A program made the position numbers and the translations under genes. This document shows, in pieces, positions 16,090-23,748 of a stretch of 55,423 nucleotides of DNA (position 1 is its first letter; each line of letters opens with the position of its first letter). The notes below the pieces were generated by a model, which did no database searches, was not told the origin of the DNA, and saw nothing but the letters and a program-made list of their open reading frames with translations. This DNA comes from Enterobacterales bacterium (lineage in GTDB: Bacteria > Pseudomonadota > Gammaproteobacteria > Enterobacterales > Enterobacteriaceae). The stretch is from assembly GCA_015654925.1 (NCBI GenBank), contig JAATFX010000007.1:1-55423 (forward strand). The letters are read 5' to 3'.

Positions 16090-16323
16090 TTATAAAGAGT
16101 GCCTTTTTCTTCTCCATTGATAATAGTACTCGCGGGCTAATCTTGTCCTTAAGCTAGGCTTTGTCCCGGCAGCGATGGCAAGACACTGATTACGTCGCAA
16201 GGCAATTTTTTCCCTGGCAGCTACGTTTTCATAAAGATCCATGACCTGAAGCCAGCGGTAGGCGGCTCGCCGCCATAATCCCGCCTCCTCGTACTCTTCC
16301 GCTTGTTTGTCTGTTATAGGCAC
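16090..16323 (-). CDS. PerC-family transcriptional regulator (second copy)
   Basis: This 77-residue protein repeats the PerC signature (EAGLWRRAAYRWLQVMD, then LRRNQCLAIA) and has the same length and C-terminal YY-x2-W-x-R pattern as the copy at 14010-14237, but the two differ at about half of their positions. It starts with GTG and lacks a clear Shine-Dalgarno site, so expression may be weak. Two divergent copies on the same strand suggest either two prophage remnants side by side or an old duplication. Role as a host-gene regulator is inferred from the family. Confidence 0.8.
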   Translation of the reverse strand: MPITDKQAEEYEEAGLWRRAAYRWLQVMDLYENVAAREKIALRRNQCLAIAAGTKPSLRTRLAREYYYQWRRKRHSL

Positions 16324-16609
16324 TTGGCTGTGACCTTATTGTTATCAGTTGTTGAGTGTTTGTTTATAAATAACACAAATCACTATTGTTTATAAATGTG
16401 TGTATTTATACAACTGTAGGCTGATACAAACTAAAATTTGAGCTGTACAGCTATCCCCCTCAACGCCAGAAACAGATTGACGAGAGCCTAATCACGGTCA
16501 TGCCGATAGTAACGATGTAGATAAATTGAGAGGAACTTAGCAGTAACGACACGTAAATCGGAGGATTATATTGCGCCGGCCTTCCAAGTGTGGTTGTTGA
16601 ATCCCGGTC

Positions 16610-16642
16610 AAAAAAAAGCCCCAGCGACGCGGATAAAGGGGC
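16610..16642 (-). terminator. Intrinsic terminator (reverse strand)
   Basis: A GCCCC/GGGGC stem with a 15-base loop is followed on the minus strand by eight T residues. It is the 3' end of the candidate small RNA. Confidence 0.55.
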
Positions 16643-16700
16643 GAAATAGTACTGCCAGCTAGGGAAAACCAGGGTGTGCTCGGTGTGGAGCACACCCTGA
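16610..16700 (-). ncRNA. Candidate small RNA
   Basis: On the minus strand a perfect 12-bp hairpin (CAGGGTGTGCTC / GAGCACACCCTG, six-base loop) is followed about 30 bases later by a GCCCC/GGGGC hairpin and eight T residues. The order of 5' stem-loop, single-stranded linker and intrinsic terminator is that of many enterobacterial regulatory RNAs. A short open frame across it is likely incidental. No promoter was fixed with confidence, and it is not a known RNA that I recognise. Confidence 0.42.
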
Positions 16701-16880
16701 TAATAAAATGTAGGATGTATGCTGATATGTGACTGTTGTAGTGTTTTTAAATCAATGTTAACATTCTGTTATATATAATATGAGTTCGATCACAAAATTA
16801 ATCCATGAATAAAATGCGGGTATTCATAACTCCCAAGAAAGCGTATTGTCAAAATTCGGAAGAGTGAATTAAAATAGATG

Positions 16881-18017
16881 CTATTCATCTTTTTTTTCTT
16901 CGTTTTCAAGGAGTTTTTCGCTTTCTAGCGCTTCAGCAATAATATCCTCATCTATCTCTTCAATATTACCTCTATGGTCTTTGCCAGAGAGCAAATTCCA
17001 ACAGGCGATAAACAAGACAGCAATCAATGGGCCGATAACAAATCCATTAATACCGAAAAGTTCCATGCCACCAAGCGTTGTTATTAGAATAAGATAATCC
17101 GGGATTTTAGTCTCTTTACCTACAAGCAATGGCCTGAGTATGTTGTCTATCAACCCGACAACCACCACAAAAAATAAGACTAAAAAAATACCTTTCCACA
17201 ACGGACCGGCCACAAGAAAGTAAACAGATACGGGCGCCCAGATAATAGCGGAACCTATAGCCGGGATGAGTGAAAGGAATGCCATCAATGCGCCCCAGAG
17301 TATGCTCCCTTTAACCCCCATAAAATAAAAAGCCAGTCCACCCAGTGCCCCTTGGACCAAGGCCACAACGACGGTTCCCTTTACCGTTGCTTTGGATACA
17401 GCGGCCAGTTTAACGAACAAATGGTGTTTGACATGTCTTGATAGGGGGATTGAATCAAGAATTAACTTAACGAGGTATGAACCATCTTTCAAAAAGAAAA
17501 ATAACAAATAAAGCATAATGCCAAATCCGATCGTAAAACTAAAGGTACTTTCTCCGATCAGCAGCGCACTGCTCGCCAAGATTTTGCTTCCTTGCATGAA
17601 TATATCTGATATTTTATTTTGTAGTGTGTTAACGTCACTCAGCCCATGTTCGGCAATGATTTCCTGCATCCTGCGTGGAAGGTGCTCTATTATATTACTT
17701 ATAATGGTAGGGAATTGAATTTGGTTGTGTTGGATTCTAGTGTATAAATCATTGGACTCAATCGCAAGGGACGTAGTAATTAATGATAGGGGTATGAAAA
17801 CAATTAAACAAATAAAAATAAGTGATATAAAGGAAGCTAAACCATTTTTGTCATTAATTTTTTGTCTGATCCACGTTTTAAGGGGATAAAATAAAACCGC
17901 AAGTATTGCAGCCCAGAAAATTGCAGAATAATAAGCTTTTAAGACAAAAATAAAGGCAATGGTGGTAACGAGTAATAACAAGATGAAGAAACCTTCATTG
18001 ATCCCTTTTATTTTCAT
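16881..18017 (-). CDS. AI-2E-family transporter (PerM/YdiK/TqsA type)
   Basis: This 378-residue inner-membrane protein has about seven to eight hydrophobic segments: a pair near residues 9-50, one near 68-90, a long soluble stretch from about 92 to 170, then helices to residue 345. The family motif region (FLSLIPAIGSAIIWAP near residue 250, and DNILRPLLVGKETKIPDYLI near residue 300) is clear. The C terminus is a Glu-rich cytoplasmic tail. Members export autoinducer-2 or other small solutes, or act as Na+/H+ antiporters; the substrate here cannot be read. I place the start at ATG 18017, preceded by GGGA, rather than the longer frame. It is low in GC, as are the flanking gaps, suggesting accessory origin. 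Confidence 0.85.
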   Translation of the reverse strand: MKIKGINEGFFILLLLVTTIAFIFVLKAYYSAIFWAAILAVLFYPLKTWIRQKINDKNGLASFISLIFICLIVFIPLSLITTSLAIESNDLYTRIQHNQIQFPTIISNIIEHLPRRMQEIIAEHGLSDVNTLQNKISDIFMQGSKILASSALLIGESTFSFTIGFGIMLYLLFFFLKDGSYLVKLILDSIPLSRHVKHHLFVKLAAVSKATVKGTVVVALVQGALGGLAFYFMGVKGSILWGALMAFLSLIPAIGSAIIWAPVSVYFLVAGPLWKGIFLVLFFVVVVGLIDNILRPLLVGKETKIPDYLILITTLGGMELFGINGFVIGPLIAVLFIACWNLLSGKDHRGNIEEIDEDIIAEALESEKLLENEEKKDE

Positions 18018-18368
18018 TAGAAATCCCACTTTGGAGAGCGATGTTTGCCTTATAATAGTAAAAAAATATAATAATAGTAAATGCATATATTTTGCAACTA
18101 TCGGTACTTGCATCGGTAACGGGTCGCCGGTGCGCTCAACCTACTATATATTATGGCATTTTTGGACACGTGAGAGCGGCGTGGTGGCCTGGGGGGTCTT
18201 GAAAAGCGAACGCGCGCGTCCAGCAACCCGATAAGCAAAGCGCCTGGCCCTGCGACGCCCGCCAGGACGGAATCGTTCAGGTCGAAACGACCAGCGAGTA
18301 TCCGGTCGCGATGTTAAACGCGCCCCACAGGACGTTGACCGTTGAACTGGATAGTCCCTCGCCGGGAG
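18018..18368 (+). other. Spacer with a coding-like remnant
   Basis: The first 100 bases are AT-rich and include the promoter side of the permease. From 18203 to 18397 one forward frame is open without a start codon and has GC-rich coding character (a DGIVQVETTSEYPVAM segment near its middle). It runs into the 3' end of the opposite gene. It looks like the tail end of a lost gene that I cannot identify. Confidence 0.35.
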
Positions 18369-19616
18369 TTAGCCGCGCCACACAGGAAAGGAATTGACAT
18401 CAATCATCCAGTGAGGTCGGCCAGGCTGTATACATACACCGCCTACCCATCGCTCTTGGGGCGCAAGGTCAGGCCAATAAACCTTTCCGCTCAGGACATT
18501 ATGGCCTAGCGGGGTCAGCTTCAACGTGCGTTTAGGCCAAACCAGGTGAGCGTCTGACTCGATCAGTAATGGCGTCGGGGAGTCGATAAAAGGCCGCATG
18601 ATCGCGTAAAACATCAAATCGCCCAGGAAGGGTAACGGTTCTCGCTTGTCCATCAGCTCGGCGAATATTGTGCCGAACGCCACCGGCCCTGCCTCATCTA
18701 CCAGTTGCAAGGACAGGCGTTCCGTCAATGATAATCCGTCGTGGATGCCCGGCAGCTCTTGTAATTGCCGCAGCAGCGCCGGAGCGAGCAAGGGCAGGCA
18801 TTTTTGCGGGCTGTGGGCCAGGTTCGCGAGTTTGATGGGGGAGGCGGCGCAATACGCCGACCAGGCCTGACGAGCCAATTGAACCGTTTCTTCATTGATG
18901 AGCCTGCGCTGTGGCCACAACCACGCCAGTACGTCAGGCGCCAACTGGCCAATGCCCATGAAGCGCCGTACGCCGGGTATGCGATCGACCTCTATGAGTT
19001 CGAGCTTGGCCGGCAAGCCCTCAAGACCTGCCAGCGCGCGAATCAAGAACAATTGGTCATAAGCATCCGCCTCGCACCAGAGTACATGGTGACCGCCACT
19101 GCCCAAGAGTTTGAGGCTGGCGTACTCGTCGTCTAGCCGATGTATTACATCGGTGCTATTTATCCCAAACGCTTGGCTTATATATTGGCCCCGGGTAGCC
19201 TTGTATTTTTCTATAGGTAAGTCCTGGACCGGCCCCATGCATAACGGGTCGGTCAGCATTTGAAAGGCGCCCTTGAAACCGGCCAAACGCAGACTGTGCG
19301 CAATATCGTTTCCGCATCGCCAGTGGGTGGTTCGAGCCTCATCGCTGGCATCAAAGTCCGGATGGCGAGCAGCGAAATCAATAGCATCGACATGCGCCTT
19401 GAGCCTAGGCCAGCTACTGAAACCCAATTGTCGGGCGATCAGCCATTGGGCGTCAGATAGGGTCGGAGGAGAGAGCGCGTTTCTGCCGGCGAGCTGGGCA
19501 AGTTGCTCGGGATCAGCACCTGTTTTCATCCGTTGGAGAAGCTCCTTGGCGCGTTTGCGTTGCTGCTCAAGGTTGATTCTGCCGTCATTGGACAGTGGCA
19601 TAGTGGGTCGGGACAT
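18369..19616 (-). CDS. DUF1835-like domain protein
   Basis: This 415-residue soluble protein has an N-terminal helical segment (INLEQQRKRAKELLQ, then DAQWLIARQLGFSSWPRLKAH near residue 60, a motif shared with ankyrin-type and DUF1835 proteins). It then has CGNDIAHSLRLAGF and TDPLCMGPV, the start of a DUF1835 domain, at about residues 100-130. The rest is helical with WLWPQRRL near residue 240. The biochemical role of the family is unknown to me. I chose ATG 19616 because GGAG lies five bases upstream; a TTG 15 bases earlier overlaps that site. GC content returns to core-like values here. Confidence 0.6.
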   Translation of the reverse strand: MSRPTMPLSNDGRINLEQQRKRAKELLQRMKTGADPEQLAQLAGRNALSPPTLSDAQWLIARQLGFSSWPRLKAHVDAIDFAARHPDFDASDEARTTHWRCGNDIAHSLRLAGFKGAFQMLTDPLCMGPVQDLPIEKYKATRGQYISQAFGINSTDVIHRLDDEYASLKLLGSGGHHVLWCEADAYDQLFLIRALAGLEGLPAKLELIEVDRIPGVRRFMGIGQLAPDVLAWLWPQRRLINEETVQLARQAWSAYCAASPIKLANLAHSPQKCLPLLAPALLRQLQELPGIHDGLSLTERLSLQLVDEAGPVAFGTIFAELMDKREPLPFLGDLMFYAIMRPFIDSPTPLLIESDAHLVWPKRTLKLTPLGHNVLSGKVYWPDLAPQERWVGGVCIQPGRPHWMIDVNSFPVWRG

Positions 19617-19951
19617 ACGATCTCCTTGCACAAACCTTGTCCGCTTTAAGGTTGGGAGTCGTAATGATGTGATGTTGAATCAAAGTCTTGGGCGCAGCCC
19701 TTTCCGCGGATGGTGGCGTAGAGAGCGCCTTGCTGGAGTATAGGCAATTGGATGTTTGATTGCAACGGAGGAACTGGCCCAAATTCATTGAACCAACGGC
19801 GTAGCCCCGGGGCCGGCGTAGCCCATCGGTGATGCGACTAATGATGGGCGGCTGCGGCGGGCAGGCGTGGGATGGCGCGACGGGGACTTTTTTTAGGTAT
19901 CTTGGCTAATGACGCGGATAAGTTCCGCAGCTATGAGGCGGTGTTTAAAGG
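19617..19951 (+). other. Spacer with possible 3' gene fragment
   Basis: No complete gene. A forward frame near 19860-19955 ends ILANDADKFRSYEAVFKG then stop, with coding-like character but no plausible start, overlapping the end of the lipoprotein gene on the other strand. It is probably a remnant. Confidence 0.3.
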
Positions 19952-20263
19952 TTAATTCATTAAACATAAATATCCCGGACCGGTAAAATAGGTGTCATCG
20001 TACTTTTTAGGGTGCGGATGATAACCGATGGCTTTGCCATTGCCATCGCGGGAACAGCTTTGATCTCCTTCAGCCTGCATGCTTTTGGGGATGGAGCCAA
20101 ATAAACTCGAATCATTCCAAAACTGGTGCTTTTGAGCGGAGGACGTGACAATTTTTGGCGACGTACTCGAAGGTTTATCCCCTGGGGTTCCGCTTAAAAA
20201 AGCACAGCCCGAAGTCAAAATAATACATAAAGCCAGTGGTGCTGTAAAAAACGATCGATTCAT
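19952..20263 (-). CDS. Small lipoprotein of unknown function
   Basis: This 103-residue protein has a typical lipoprotein signal peptide (hydrophobic core LALCIILT, lipobox LTSGC with Cys at residue 20). The mature region is polar and ends in a conserved-looking block with two Cys (GDQSCSRDGNGKAIGYHPHP near residue 67, then YFTGPGYLCLMN). Ser at +3 after the Cys-Ala-Phe start does not signal inner-membrane retention, so outer-membrane location is likely. AGGA precedes the ATG. It stands alone. I do not recognise the family. Confidence 0.62.
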   Translation of the reverse strand: MNRSFFTAPLALCIILTSGCAFLSGTPGDKPSSTSPKIVTSSAQKHQFWNDSSLFGSIPKSMQAEGDQSCSRDGNGKAIGYHPHPKKYDDTYFTGPGYLCLMN

Positions 20264-21076
20264 TTTTATTATTCCTGAGAATTAATGTGTTGATTGAAAT
20301 TTAAATACGGTTTTTAGCTGTAAAAAAATTGTTTTATCCGTTAGTTGTGACATTTTTGTTAAGCGTTATAACGGCGTAAGTTTGCCCGTTAGTTTTTAAA
20401 TATTCAATCTTGGCCATATAAAAGATGCGTGAAATTTAAATCTCAATAATAAGTTTATACATAAAATGGGAATGTGAAATTTATTAGTAGGCGATTGTGA
20501 TAAGTGAAATTATTCATTAAATAAAATTTCCCAATAATTACCCATTGCGACAATATTTTTTAACTTTATGAATTTAATGGTTTTTTATAATGAAATTCAC
20601 GGATTTGACATTATTTTAGCCTACGATTTAACTGCGGATATTCGGCATCCGGTGTCTTAGTGCCTTGATGGTTCCCCGTCCGACTCAAGCTGTTTGCTTG
20701 CCGGTTGGGAACAGGGAGGGTGCTACTTGCTAAAGGAGCTTTTATATTAATTTCCATCCGGTTTCATCATTAATAGTGCCTATTTCATTGGCGCGCGGGT
20801 ATTGCTTTACCATATATATTTCCCACTGAGCGCCATGGCCTGCAGGCCGCTAGCCTGATGGCGATGGTTTGGGGCGGTTTTCTGTTGAAAATCGGTTAAA
20901 TCGGCCGCATAGGGTCGGGTAATGCCGGTCGCATTCTCTATTCCTTAATTATGTGCAAATGGTGCTATTTAAAAATTTCTCCGGTCATATCATGCCCCGA
21001 TGGTATACGGCCTCACAAACGGCAGAGGTGGGTTTGTGGTACAATGCACCCTGGTTTTTCGAGTGAAAAAGATAAC
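20264..21076. other. Long AT-rich intergenic region
   Basis: No gene is evident in 813 bases. From 20671 to 20712 nested inverted repeats (GTTCCC/GGGAAC outside, CAAGC/GCTTG inside) could form a stem-loop. The right end holds a promoter for the IraP-like gene. The remaining AT-rich DNA between 20264 and 20640 shows nothing I can name. Confidence 0.5.
21037..21045 (+). promoter_or_regulatory. Extended -10 promoter element of the IraP-like gene
   Basis: TGG-TACAAT fits an extended -10 element (TGn-TATAAT) with one mismatch in the hexamer. It lies about 30 bases before the start codon. No good -35 is seen, as expected for extended -10 promoters. Confidence 0.5.
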
Positions 21077-21487
21077 ATGAATGATTTCATCATCCAGATT
21101 CTAAATAAGTTGGCCCGCACCGACGCTAAAATGAAAGATTTGACCGCGCTGGTGGAGGCGCAGTCGCTGCTGCTGGCGGCGCTGGTCTTAACGGTGGGCA
21201 AGGGCGGTTCTTCGGTGATGTCGGTTAATATCCAAAAGGCCATTTCTTCGGCCAAAGAGGCTTCCGAAGAGATAATGCAATCGGACGCCGATCTGCTGTT
21301 GGCGCATTTTGTCAGGCTGATTTCGGTCACGCAGTTTATCGAGGCGAATGCCGAGGTTGAGGCTAACGACGAGGCCAGCGCCGCTATCGAAATCATTGCC
21401 GAGGCTGGTATTAAGACAAATGCCGTAACCGGTGGCGGGGCAAATGCCGCTCCGGTGGCACTGAGCACGCAGCCGGCAGAAGAGTGA
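21077..21487 (+). CDS. IraP-like anti-adaptor candidate
   Basis: The N-terminal 85 residues of this 136-residue protein resemble IraP, the anti-adaptor that binds RssB and protects sigma-S from ClpXP. Shared pattern: hydrophobic helix start IIQILNKLA, then KDLTALVEAQ, a Leu/Ala helix, a polar linker, and DADLLLAHFVRLI where IraP has D-x-x-LL-x3-V-x2-L. The C-terminal about 50 residues are an Ala/Glu-rich extension not found in E. coli IraP (86 aa). I chose ATG 21077, close after the promoter, rather than the longer frame. If correct it would feed stress signals into RpoS. Resemblance is moderate and could be coincidental for a helical protein. Confidence 0.5.
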   Translation: MNDFIIQILNKLARTDAKMKDLTALVEAQSLLLAALVLTVGKGGSSVMSVNIQKAISSAKEASEEIMQSDADLLLAHFVRLISVTQFIEANAEVEANDEASAAIEIIAEAGIKTNAVTGGGANAAPVALSTQPAEE

Positions 21488-21672
21488 TGCATCCGGCCCG
21501 CCTTTTACCCGGGCCTGGGATGTGGTGGTGTCTTTGCGGTGCAACCATTTCATTGTAGGTTTTCTGCATTCCCGCCTGTCCTGGTTCCTCCTCCCTTCAT
21601 CTTTCTGACATAAAACGACCGCATAATATGGCCTTTTAACCTGCGGCAAGATGAAGAGTATCGAGGTTGGCC

Positions 21673-21876
21673 ATGGCTTTAACGCAAACAGAGTTACCGG
21701 CGACGCATGAGATTATCAGTCAGCTGATTGGGCAAGCCATCCTCGATCTGCATAGGCATGGCAAAAATATTCACCAACTGCAGATAGTCAATTATCTGAT
21801 GGCGCAGCAGGAAAAAGAGGCGGACGAGACCCGGCGATTCTTTTTGGGCGTGGCGGCGGGGCTGCTGGCGTTATAA
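21673..21876 (+). CDS. YmgB/AriR-family biofilm and acid-stress connector
   Basis: This 67-residue protein fits the YmgB/AriR/YcgZ family: ISQLIGQAILDLHRHGKNIHQLQIVNYL has the LG-x-AI-x2-L-x3-GK-x-I-x4-I-x2-YL pattern of two helices, followed by a third helix. Family members in E. coli act in biofilm, acid resistance and Rcs signalling. The ATG at 21673 has GAGG six bases upstream; the TTG at 21667 is less likely. It lies 185 bases after the IraP-like gene on the same strand. Confidence 0.58.
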   Translation: MALTQTELPATHEIISQLIGQAILDLHRHGKNIHQLQIVNYLMAQQEKEADETRRFFLGVAAGLLAL

Positions 21877-21926
21877 TAGCGCTTATATTTGATGAGCCAA
21901 CGTCATTACCCGATATCGATTAATTA

Positions 21927-21968
21927 CGATCCTTAACTCGCGATCCTTAACTCACGATCCTTAACTAC
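21927..21968. repeat. Three tandem 14-bp direct repeats
   Basis: CGATCCTTAACTCG, CGATCCTTAACTCA and CGATCCTTAACTAC follow each other without a gap between the YmgB-like and zinc-ribbon genes. There are no spacers, so it is not a CRISPR array. It may be a slippage product or a cluster of protein sites. Confidence 0.85.
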
Positions 21969-21997
21969 GAGATTTTTAATAATTTACGGAATAAGCG

Positions 21998-22159
21998 TTA
22001 TTTGTCTTTCGGCAAAAAATAGTGGCCGCATTTTGGGCAAACGAGGGTGACGTTTTTACGCATTTTTTCCGCGGGTTGCAGGGCGACATGTTTGCATTCC
22101 GGACAAATTACTTTGACCGTGGTACTGCCGAACTTTTTTAGCGCATCAAAGATAGACAT
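21998..22159 (-). CDS. Small zinc-ribbon protein
   Basis: This 53-residue protein begins MSIFDALKKFG and has two CxxC knuckles: CPEC near residue 19 and CPKC near residue 42, with conserved Gly-His after the second. This fits a one-domain rubredoxin-like zinc ribbon, similar in size and layout to E. coli YnfU as I remember it. The longer open frame is rejected because MSIFDA is a natural start. Function is unknown; a nucleic-acid or protein-binding role is possible. Confidence 0.62.
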   Translation of the reverse strand: MSIFDALKKFGSTTVKVICPECKHVALQPAEKMRKNVTLVCPKCGHYFLPKDK

Positions 22160-22314
22160 AATATTCGCCGCAGTTGTACTTGATTGTCCATAATACCACT
22201 TAGCGCGGCGGATAGCTCGCTGTGCTTGGGCCAGCACAAAAAACGGCAGCCTCCCATGGGATTAGCTGCCGTTATTTGCCGGTCAGTGCACGGCTGGCTG
22301 GCGCCTATTTGGCA

Positions 22315-22569
22315 TTAGTGGCGGCGATGCCCCAAAATCTTCGCCAACAGAAAACCTACGCCGCTGGCGATTAACAACGCGGGAATAGGATCGTTGGTGG
22401 TTTTTTCTTTGATGGTATCGATGCAGTCGTTAACGCTATACGACGCCTGCGCGGCATACTTGCGGGCTTTCCCTTCAAGGTGCAGTGCGCGATCGCCGGT
22501 TGCCTTGCCGAACTCTTCCTGGCCTTTACCCGCGGCTTCTTCCGCTTTATCTTTGGCTTTATCAAACAT
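22315..22569 (-). CDS. CsbD-like stress protein with C-terminal membrane helix
   Basis: Residues about 1-40 of this 84-residue protein match the CsbD family (KAKDKAEEAAGKGQEEFGK then TGD and EGKA), small general-stress proteins under sigma-B or RpoS control in other bacteria. After it comes a linker and a hydrophobic helix (ALLIASGVGFLLAKILG), a layout shared with YqjD/ElaB/YgaM-type membrane-anchored proteins that bind ribosomes in stationary phase. The ATG at 22569 has AAGGAT at proper spacing. Stress-linked neighbours (IraP-like, YmgB-like) fit this role. Confidence 0.7.
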   Translation of the reverse strand: MFDKAKDKAEEAAGKGQEEFGKATGDRALHLEGKARKYAAQASYSVNDCIDTIKEKTTNDPIPALLIASGVGFLLAKILGHRRH

Positions 22570-22792
22570 CGTTATCATCCTTTTTTAGTGGGAACCCTTT
22601 AAATATAGGCGGGTTTGGCAAGTTTTCCTGCTTTTTGGACCATTTAACGACGTTTTTGGGAATTATCTTTATTTTTTACGCAATGCCGCTTGTCGGCGCC
22701 CCGAGCGGGCGGCCAGCGCAAAACGAAGCCTGTGGGTTAAACAGGCCCCGTTTTCGATACGTTCGTCATGCCAGCCCGGCGCCGGGGCAAAG

Positions 22793-23176
22793 TTAGCCGG
22801 TGGTTTTTATTTCGCCAGGCAAGATGGACGCCAGGTCGGAAAATTTATGGTAGGCTGAATTAAGGGTTTGCTGACGCGCCGATTGGCTAATTAATTCTTT
22901 TAACTGGCGCATGCGGGCCTGAAGTAATTGATTGACTTCATTTTCATTATCTAACAGCTGGCGTAATAATGTGGTGATGTTATCTTGTATCAACGCGGGG
23001 AGGGTTTGCTCTATGCCTGCGTTGAGTTCAGAAATTTTTGATACAGCCTGCACGTATTTTTCTTCAATATAGACCAAAGCATCCCATTCTGACTGACGAG
23101 CCATCGACAGCATATTTTCGCTTAACGCAAGAATATACTGGTAATGGGCTAGGAGGGAGGAGCAAGCATCCATCAT
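22793..23176 (-). CDS. fliT: Flagellar chaperone FliT
   Basis: This 127-residue all-helical protein is in the FliT position at the end of fliDST and has the usual length (about 121 in Salmonella). FliT is the export chaperone of the filament cap FliD and also binds FlhDC to lower class II transcription. The N-terminal pattern (LLAHYQYILALSENML, then ARQSEWDALVYIEE) is family-typical. Two adjacent ATG codons follow AGGAT; the second (23173) has the better spacing. Confidence 0.85.
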   Translation of the reverse strand: MMDACSSLLAHYQYILALSENMLSMARQSEWDALVYIEEKYVQAVSKISELNAGIEQTLPALIQDNITTLLRQLLDNENEVNQLLQARMRQLKELISQSARQQTLNSAYHKFSDLASILPGEIKTTG

Positions 23177-23316
23177 GGCTATCCTAAATATTATTGTACA
23201 TATATATTGGGTTAATTATGCTCATTTTCTAGCTATTTTTATCTCACACCCTGACGTGCCGGGATAACCATGATTAGAAACGAAACATGAATAAAATCGT
23301 TAAATGGGCAGTTGTA

Positions 23317-23706
23317 TTATGATTGGGCCATATCCGGCGAAATCTGTTTCCAGGCATCGGCAATGTCGGTTAGCAGCACGCGAATTTGTGTTAATAGCCC
23401 GCGATCGTTATGCAGGTTAACCTGGATCAACTGCCGGCAACAGTAATCATACAAATCGGCCAAATTACGGCTCAATTCACCACCTTTGTCCATATCCAGG
23501 CCCAGCTTCAGGCCGCTGCTGATAATATCGATAGCTTTGGACAGGGCGTTGCCCTTAGCGGCGATATTGCCCTGTTCCATATAAATATCCGCTTTCACCA
23601 GGGCGCTGAGCGCCCCGTCAAATAATAGAGTGATTAGTTTGTGCGGGCTGGCGCTCATCACGCTGCTTTGCAAGCCCACTACCGCATAAGCTTGTGAACC
23701 ATACAT
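23317..23706 (-). CDS. fliS: Flagellin export chaperone FliS
   Basis: At 129 residues it matches FliS, which binds the C terminus of flagellin in the cytosol and prevents early polymerisation. The sequence has MYGSQAY at the start, the SPHKLITLLFDGAL motif near residue 20 and a helical end. The ATG at 23706 follows GGAT; an upstream in-frame Met is less likely. It lies between fliD and fliT in the usual order. Confidence 0.92.
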   Translation of the reverse strand: MYGSQAYAVVGLQSSVMSASPHKLITLLFDGALSALVKADIYMEQGNIAAKGNALSKAIDIISSGLKLGLDMDKGGELSRNLADLYDYCCRQLIQVNLHNDRGLLTQIRVLLTDIADAWKQISPDMAQS

Positions 23707-23748
23707 GGTTGTTATCCTTTTTTCGACATTACGCACATGCATCAGCCG

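Larger units (their letters stand above)
16324..16880. other. AT-rich intergenic region with candidate small RNA
   Basis: No convincing gene. The stretch contains a perfect 12-bp inverted repeat (16670-16699) and a reverse-strand terminator (16610-16642), described separately. The part from 16740 to 16800 is AT-rich and could carry a reverse-strand promoter. Confidence 0.55.

Noticed and set aside
16460..16693. 77-codon reverse frame between the perC-like and permease genes
   Set aside because: It runs through a 12-bp hairpin and a terminator and has no ribosome site, so a structured RNA explains the region better.
21188..21649. 153-codon reverse frame opposite the IraP-like gene
   Set aside because: Arg/Cys/Gln-rich shadow of the forward gene, with no ribosome site.
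21927..21968. CRISPR array
   Set aside because: The 14-bp repeats are directly adjacent with no spacers, and there are only three copies.
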